From assembly GCA_018398765.1 (NCBI GenBank), contig JAHBMJ010000792.1:3272-40930 (forward strand): a stretch of DNA of 37,659 nt, written 5' to 3'. Shown here piece by piece: positions 31,160-37,659 of the stretch; position 1 is the first letter of the stretch; every line of letters starts with the position of its first letter. The translations under genes and the position numbers were made by a program. Source of the DNA: Chromera velia (lineage: Eukaryota; Sar; Chromeraceae). The notes beneath the pieces are model-generated. The model was not told the DNA's origin and made no database searches. It was given only the letters and a program-made list of their open reading frames with translations.

Positions 31160-32103
31160 TCTGTCTTGTATCCCCTCTGTCTCTTTTCTCTCTCTTTTGA
31201 TTGTCCAACCTGTTGTGAAGCTGTATCAGGGTGATCGAAGTTACGCCTATTTTTGTCGCTGGTAGTCGTAAGACGGAACAAATCGATAAACTAGGTTAGA
31301 TCCGCCTCTCATATATGGGGACGCGGCATATATGAAAAAACCCTCAATCATCAGAATGTGATTGATTGATTGTCCTATTAAAATATTTATTAAAATGTAT
31401 CGGTCATTGTATCTGAAAAGTATACCAAAAATGAAGATCAATGTTAAAACTCCTATAAACTCTACAATAACTTAAAGAGGTGAAACTGGAGCTCTGAAGT
31501 GGGTTTGGTAGTGGCTCGATCTGAGTGCTGTGCAGGGTTTGGGAAGAGTCTACTTGTAAGAGGAAATCACCACCTGCTCTCTACCCCAAAAGTGGGTCAC
31601 CTGCATGAGCAGCCCGGTCCGGGGTTTGACCAGTGTGAAAGACGAATCGATCATATGTATCTGACGCACTCCGTGCGAATGGCCCGGAAAGCGAAATTTA
31701 TTTCTTGTTGCCCCTGCTTTAAATTTGGAAAGTGCCTCCTCAGCTGAATTGTCTTTCCGGGGCCGAGCTTGGCGTGCGTCAGATCTTCCTGTAAACGTCG
31801 GACGCAGCCATCCGTGTGGTCTGGGGGGGTGCAATTTTTGTTAAGTGCCCTCTCAGCTTCGCTTTCCGGGCCATGATTGATCCGTTGGACTCGGTGTGAT
31901 TTTGAGTTTGACACTTCGAAGTAGTTTCATTGTTGACGCTATTGAGAAACTTCTTCATGCTGCCGTGCAGCCCGGCACGTTATGCGACTCGGTCTCTCTC
32001 ACTTAGTCTTAACAGTGTCTTTTCGTTGACCGTATTCCTCGGTTGAAGTTCGGCCTGCCGTTTTTCTTCCACGTCTCCGTGTGGTGGCAGGAGACGGGTC
32101 TCC
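31160..32103. other. intergenic, upstream of the nucleoplasmin-like gene
   Basis: Mixed sequence. CATATATG words near 31310-31335 form a short inverted repeat. No coding frame of note. The promoter and 5' untranslated region of the next gene should lie here, but I see no clear TATA box or start motif. Confidence 0.4.
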
Positions 32104-33308
32104 ATGATGAAGCATGGATCGTTCTATTGTCAGTAGACAACCAGAGAGAGTTTCTGATTCTTCCTTCTCTGAACCCACCCCGTTCCCAGTTTCTGCTGGA
32201 TTTTTTTTTCTCGCCCCGCTTCGACCTCTTGTGTGCATGCCCACCTGATCCCTCGTAAGCGCCACACAGATCAAGAACTGCCGTCTCCGAATTGATTTCA
32301 GGTTTCCCTTGCGTGTCTTCGTTTCGCAGGTGCCGATGTCGGCCCTGGGAAACCTGCTGAGTTAGATTGCTCAGACGAGGAGCTGGATGGACTGAAGCTG
32401 GTTTTGAAAACTGTGAGTCTTCTCGCCGTGCACCCAAATTTAAGGAGTACGCTCTTGTCGACGAACCTTCTTTCCCCGCTCTTTGGAGAACGGACGGTTT
32501 CCTACAAGCTCTCGCTTGCAGTGTCGTTCTCCTGCCCCAGTTCCGCTGCCCCCCTCACCACCACCCCCTGCTTGCTCTTCGATCGCCACTTTTGGCCGCC
32601 ATTTGCAATCACACTCGTAGTCAGAGATCAATGAGTTTTCAATCCGCGTTCCCCCCTCCTGTTCCCTGTTGGCAATTTGCATCTTGTTAAATACGTCCAC
32701 AGCCTGCCTGGGTTAGAGCCAGCATTCCATTCACCGTCTCTGCCTCCTCTGTGCACTCACTCAAGCGTCACACTTCCTCACTCTGTCTGGCTGTGGCCTG
32801 CAGATCTGCCTGACAGAGAACTCCGCACCTGGGAAGACTTATTTGGCGGTGGAAGTTGATGGGTTCTCCTCTAACGTCGCCTGCCTTGAAAAGGGAGGGG
32901 TGGGTTGGCATGCTTATACAGTGAGTGCCTCTTTTGAGCCGTGTTTGCCTTACTTCTTCCTCCTCACTGCCAAGTTTCTGTGTCGTTCTCTGTCGCTGTC
33001 TCTCACACGCTGGATGGATTGATCGATCTCCGTCTATCTTGCGGTCCATCCGCAGAACAAAGCACGCAGGCACAGATTTGGACTCACTTCTGCTGCCGGC
33101 AGATGAACTGACACAGCAGCAGAATGACTTGGCGCGGAAATGTTTTCTCTCTCTTTGCTGCTTTCATGTGGAGACCCCAACGATTGCCTTCCCTTCCTAC
33201 CTCCGTGTCTGTCGGTCCGCAGGTCGAATCAGCCACCCTTTATTTGATGTTCGACATCAAATACATGGAAAGCTTCAAGATCATCTCCAAAGGCAAAGGA
33301 TGTACGCG

Positions 33309-33357
<49 letters not shown>

Positions 33358-35520
33358 TGTGTCTGCTCGAAGAACGAAACTCATGATTTTTTTTCTCTTT
33401 GTCTTGATTTAGGATACCCTGCCTTCATCTGCAATTTGGTTTTCCAATCCTTTCCTTCGTGCTCCTTTCATGAATGAAGTCTCTTTTTTGTTTTCTTCCC
33501 CTGCATGTCAAGAGTCACTTTTCGGTCGTCCTGTAGTAGAATTTCCATTCATGTCTCCTGCTGCTCAGGTGCTTTGTTTGTACGTTTTTGTCTATGTCCT
33601 CGCATCAATCAATAGCACGCATCTCTGTGAATCGAAGTCGTTCATGTACTGTTTGTCTCTATCCCTCTCACCTCTTCTCTTGTCTTCTCGTACCCTTTCC
33701 GTCCTCTTTCCTTTCTCACTTCTGCGTTCTGGATCGGGGGTCTCTTCTCTGCTGTGCTCTGCTCCCCTCTTTTGCATTCACGCACACACACATGCATGCA
33801 TTTCGATGTCGTGGTTTGCTGTGGTGCAGCGGTCTCTGTGACCGGGACGATCGCTGCAGAACCCGAAGCCATGGTCAGCGGGGAAGTGAACGAATGGGTG
33901 AATGAGTGAGTGAGTGAGGGGAAAGGATCGATCCATCGATGTGTCAACGCGAGATTGATGAGATGGTGCGTGTGGGAGAGAAAATGATGATCAAGCGGCC
34001 AATCAAGCGATTGGGATGATCGAGATATCTAGCGAGTTTCTTCATCTCCTGCATGATCCTCGTGTACGCTCTCTCTCGCCTGTCCTTCATTCGTTCGATC
34101 GCTTGTACTTCCTTTCCTTGGCGGGAGGAGCGATCGTCCCACCGGATCTTTTCGTGAGCTTCTTTCGCAGTACGCCCCGCACCTTTAGACGGTTTCATGT
34201 GTTTGGTGTCTATGAAGTGCGACGCGGTCCAGTTCAGCATTGGACATGCCTGGTGCCTTCCTTCTTCCCGGCCCCTTTCTGTTGGTTTATTTGTGCATGC
34301 ATGCATCTTCTTGTAGTCCCACCTACAGCTCCTTCCTTCGCCTAATGGAACCGTCGCCTGTCTGCGATCCATATCTGGTCAGGGGTTGAATGAAGCAGCC
34401 GCCCAAATGCATGTTTTGGCACTGACAACCAACACATTCTCTTTGTTTGCATCCTGCAGATGCATGACTTCTTGGAAGAAATGGAGGAGCGCGCAGCAGA
34501 CGAAGCCGAGAGGCGAGGGGTGTCTGCTAACGGGGCAGCAGCGGGGGAAGATGAGGACGAAGACGAGGAAGAGGAGGAGGATGAGGATGACGATGAGGGC
34601 ACAGCTCCCTCTCTTTCCAAAAAAAAAACAGCACAGCAGAAGGATGAGGAGGAGGATGAAGACGATGAGGAAGAAGAAGACGACGACGACCAAGAGGAGG
34701 TGGACCTTGACGCAATAGATCTCGATGATGACGATGAGGACGACGACGAGGATGAAGAGGACGATGAAGATGAGGAAGACGTTGAGATGGACAATCCGGA
34801 AGATGTTGAAGCGGCAATCATGCGAATGATGAAGTCGGCTGGAGTGAGAGCGCAACAAAAAGCGCAGCTTGCAAACGGGGGTCGGTGCTGTTAGTCAGCG
34901 AGGGATACAGGGAGGCAGGTAGAGGGGAAGGGAGCACCCTCCCTGCAGTGTTTCTTTTCTTTTCTCTTCTCTTATTTTCCAGCAGATCTTAATTTTTTTT
35001 TTTCTTTTTGCCAAAACAGGAAGTCTGATGCATCCACTGAGGAAGAAAGATATTCATATCAATGGCTTGAAAGTCCCGCGATTCAAAAGCAAAAATATCG
35101 GGTGAGGGGTCTGGTGTCGTCTTATTTGCAATAGAGCCATGAGAGAAAAAGGAAAGCGAAGAAACAGGGAAGCGACATTCAAGTAGCTTCTTTGAAGGAG
35201 TTGCCTACCCCTGTCTTGCAGTACTTGGTTGTCTTTTTCTTTATTTGCCTGCTAGAAAGTAGGAATACGGCTTTTTCTTCTAGCTTTTTCCCTGTGTCGC
35301 TGCCTTCACTGATTGCTTGTTTACGGTATGTCGCTGTTTTTTTTGTGTCGCCGTAGTTTCTCGGTTGGTTGGTTGGTTTTTGTCCGCTATCTCTCTTAAT
35401 TTGCCTGCCTGCCTGCCTGCCTGTCTGCATTCCGATTCATCCACGCGTGACCCCGCACACCTGCATGCAGGCGGAAAGAAGGTGATCAAGGCGAACGGCA
35501 AAGGAAAGGGTGGAAAGTGA
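32104..35520 (+). CDS. nucleoplasmin-like acidic histone chaperone, seven exons
   Basis: Exons: 32104-32128, 32330-32412, 32804-32920, 33223-33301, 33830-33873 (or to 33885), 34460-34880, 35471-35520. All introns are GT-AG and every junction is in phase, giving about 272 residues. The N-terminal ~100 residues follow the nucleoplasmin-like fold of nucleoplasmins, plant HD2 proteins and some FKBPs: a short strand then GPGKPAEL, LKLVLKTICLTENSAPGKTY, LAVEVDG, ATLYLMFD, and the GKGSVSVTG strand made by joining exons 4 and 5. The long exon 6 encodes two Asp/Glu tracts typical of histone-binding chaperones, then a short helix. Exon 7 gives a Lys/Gly-rich tail (KKVIKANGKGKGGK) that could bind nucleic acid or direct nuclear import. 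There is no FKBP domain. Exon 1 is the least certain; an alternative donor in exon 5 adds four residues. Confidence 0.75.
33313..33363. repeat. (CT)n(GT)n microsatellite in intron 4
   Basis: A CT dinucleotide run passes directly into a GT run just after the GTACGC donor at 33302. Open frames across it are artefacts of the repeat. Confidence 0.9.
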
Positions 35521-36424
35521 AGGAGTCAGTCAGACGGATGCAGGGCAAACTGTCTACATGTGAAGCATTGGATCGACTCGACGAGAATGCAGGCACTACA
35601 GTGACTGCATCATCCGACGATCCCTAAATCTGCGGTTGGTTGCGGGGGCAAGCGACCGAGAGAAGCACTAGTGGAAGTATACTCAAGTGATCGACCTAGT
35701 GATTGACTCTATATATGTAGCAAGTAATAAGTGATTTAGTGGTGCCCTAGAGCACTGTCGCCGTTTTGTCTTCAAGTTATAGAGGTCGCCCCTGCAATTG
35801 TTCATACTATATACCAATGCATTACCACACAAAAGTACACAAAAGCTAGCAGGTACCGTACATTTAACGAATTAATTCTTTTCCATGTTTAGCCTAGTGT
35901 TTAGCTAGCTTCATGCGCATATGGAGAAACTACTAGGTTGTTTATCTAGTTCAGGGGGTGACAAATAAAAAAAGAATAGATTTCAAATCGTTGAGTTATA
36001 AAATGTTTATGCACAAAAATAGAGTTTTGCAGGTACAGTAAGTTTCCCACATTGAAAAAAATATTTTCAAATTGCTCCGAATCGGGAATTTGGGATTCCA
36101 AATTAATTCCTATTTGGGCATTCCAATTGTCCCAATTGGGCATTCCAATCATTGTCCCAATTACTCCTAAATGCGATAGGGATAAAACCTATAATAACCT
36201 AAACATACTCAGAAACTTGAGGTATTTAATGCAGCGCTTCGATCCATCGTAGCTTGCATCATATAGACTTTTAAACTAGCTTTTAAAGTCACTTTTTTCT
36301 TTTTTCAGCTCCTCAAATTGCTGGATGATCTCTCAGGCTCAATCGGCCTGCAATTGCCCCCTGAATCATTTTTTTGTGACAACACGACAGGCACTGGAGG
36401 GACGTTATGCAGCGCAGAGACAGA
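35521..36424. other. AT-rich intergenic between convergent genes
   Basis: Holds the 3' untranslated regions of the two converging genes. A short imperfect tandem repeat with GGGCATTCCAAT and GTCCCAATT words lies at 36116-36162. No coding or RNA gene seen. Confidence 0.45.
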
Positions 36425-37659
36425 CTATACGACAGATGAAGAGGCAAGAGCTGTCAGCAGATCTTTGAAAGGTGCGATAGTGAGGAGGAGCGCGGAGGCT
36501 GCTGCAGTAAGAGCGAAGGCAACGGCCGAGAAGGGGAGTGCCTCGGGGTCACTCGAGGCAATGGCTGCCGTGCCGAGTCCGTGCCCAGCAGCCCCCTGCG
36601 CAAGTCCCCTTGAGGCCCCTCCCACACCAAAGCGCTTCTTGGTGTAAGCCAAGAGCGGTCCTCCGAAATTTGCACCGATGAGGCCAGTCACAACGGCGAA
36701 GGTCACAGACAACCGAGTGTCAGCCCCTTGTCCAATCATGCCCGCCAGAAGTGCAGACAGAGCAGAAGTCACTGATCTTGGAAGGAGAGAGAGAGCAGCA
36801 GAAGGGGGCATTTTCAACAAAGGTCCTGCGATCACTGCAGAGGACACGAGACCAAAAAAAGCACCCCAAAAACTACCAACAAGAACCATGGGTGCATTCT
36901 CTTTTACCGCCTTTCTGTTCGCGTACACACGAAGCGAGAGAGAAACGATAGAAGGCCCCAGACAACTCAGCAAAAAATCTCCCGGACCCCAACTCCTCCA
37001 AAGCCCCAGGGAACCCCTTGAGGTCACAAACCTGCCAAGCAATTCAAACCAACCAGCCTCAGCTGCTACAGCCAAAGACATCCATGACAAAATAGTTCCA
37101 GTCAACAATGGGTCAATCAGCCCGCTGCTGAATTTCTTTACTCTTTTTCCAATGTCAAACGAGAGCAGCACTGCAAGAAGCCGCAGTGGCTGTGCGTTTG
37201 AGGCACCTGCCAATTTTGCAAGCATGGCGGTGAGGGAGACCATAGAGACAAAGTCGAGTGCATTCCATGTGGAACTCGGAGGGGCGCCTCCGGGTGTCAC
37301 ATTGAACATTCCCGACGTCCCCCCGACTTTCCCTTTCTTCTTCCCCCCCCCCCCCCTTACCGAGAAATTTTTCAAGTCCTGTTGTCAGACCGAGAGTAGA
37401 TACAAAGGACAGGATCCACCCCACACAAATGCCTACCGATGCTTTGTACAACAGAGCGGCGTTCAAGCCTTCACACAGGGGAAGGGAGACCAGACCGGGC
37501 ATGAAGAACAAAGGGAGCCATGCACCGAGAGTATCGCCCCCGGGTTTCAAAAGTCGATACACCCTCTCGTGAGCAGGCAGCCGCCCACCGGTAGCGGCAG
37601 GGTCCACGGCATCCCCTAGAAACAGAAGCGCAATTCCCAACAGCATCCCGGCAATGGGG
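36425..37659 (-). CDS. PLGG1: LrgA-LrgB fused membrane protein, plastid glycolate/glycerate translocator type (partial)
   Basis: Minus strand; the 5' part is beyond the right edge. Exon 37361-37659 encodes the end of an LrgA-like domain (PIAGMLLGIALLFLGD, then WLPLFFMPGLVSLPL). It splices in phase at GTAAGG (37360) to an acceptor at 37207, and exon 36425-37206 encodes the LrgB domain: LLSCLGPSIVSLSLRVY, LLPRSVTSALSALLAGMIGQ, VTGLIGANFGG and RGLAQGAAGHGLGTAAIA, each a known LrgB block. It ends at TAG 36425-36427. About 358 residues are visible, with many membrane helices. In plants this fused protein sits in the inner plastid envelope and exchanges glycolate and glycerate during photorespiration. 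Bacterial LrgA and LrgB are separate proteins. Plastid targeting cannot be checked because the N-terminus is missing. Confidence 0.85.
37343..37356 (-). other. C14 tract just inside the intron donor (G14 on the coding strand)
   Basis: Fourteen C on the plus strand. On the gene strand the intron begins GTAA followed directly by 14 G. G-runs near donors often act as splicing enhancers; here it could also be a source of length errors. Confidence 0.85.

Noticed and set aside
34342..34858. Ser-rich and hydrophobic minus-strand frames opposite the acidic exon
   Set aside because: They are the reverse of Asp/Glu codon tracts in the nucleoplasmin-like gene.

Overview
The window looks like nuclear DNA of a eukaryote. 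Genes are split by GT-AG introns in consistent phase, there are long microsatellites and homopolymer G/C runs, and about half the window is a decayed LTR retrotransposon carrying nested DNA transposons. A gene for a fused LrgA-LrgB membrane protein of the plastid glycolate/glycerate translocator type suggests a photosynthetic organism, probably an alga. A chromerid or related alveolate would fit, but that is a guess from style and not shown by the sequence.

Layout. (1) 1-4383: a multi-exon, low-complexity gene of unknown function. A 410-base pyrimidine microsatellite lies upstream of its first visible exon, and its large exon is split between two frames at a C12 run. (2) 4384-7487: intergenic, with a 502-base tandem duplication, a 43-base minisatellite and a TG/CG tract. 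(3) 7488-27230: one LTR retrotransposon of the Ty1/copia order (gag, zinc knuckle, integrase, reverse transcriptase, RNase H). It has LTRs of about 0.8 kb, a candidate primer binding site and a polypurine tract. At about 19.7 kb (about 16.4 kb after removing nested insertions) it is far longer than usual. It holds two long stretches of protein-like sequence I do not recognise, one before and one after the integrase. About 30 in-frame stops but only about four or five frame shifts show decay mainly by base substitution.

Three younger insertions sit inside it: a non-autonomous hAT-like element with a perfect 8-base target duplication (12812-14037), a TIR element that appears to carry a spliced host-gene fragment (20606-22255), and a 420-base foldback element (23094-23513). 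(4) 27231-32103: AT-rich intergenic DNA with a 5'-truncated piece of probable retroelement coding sequence. (5) 32104-35520: a seven-exon gene for a nucleoplasmin-like, acidic histone-chaperone-type protein. (6) 36425-37659: the LrgA-LrgB gene on the minus strand, running off the right edge and convergent with the nucleoplasmin-like gene.

The host genes show no functional link to one another. The window's main interest is the giant copia-like element, its unrecognised polyprotein regions, and the gene-carrying elements nested in it. I saw no tRNA, rRNA or CRISPR array.
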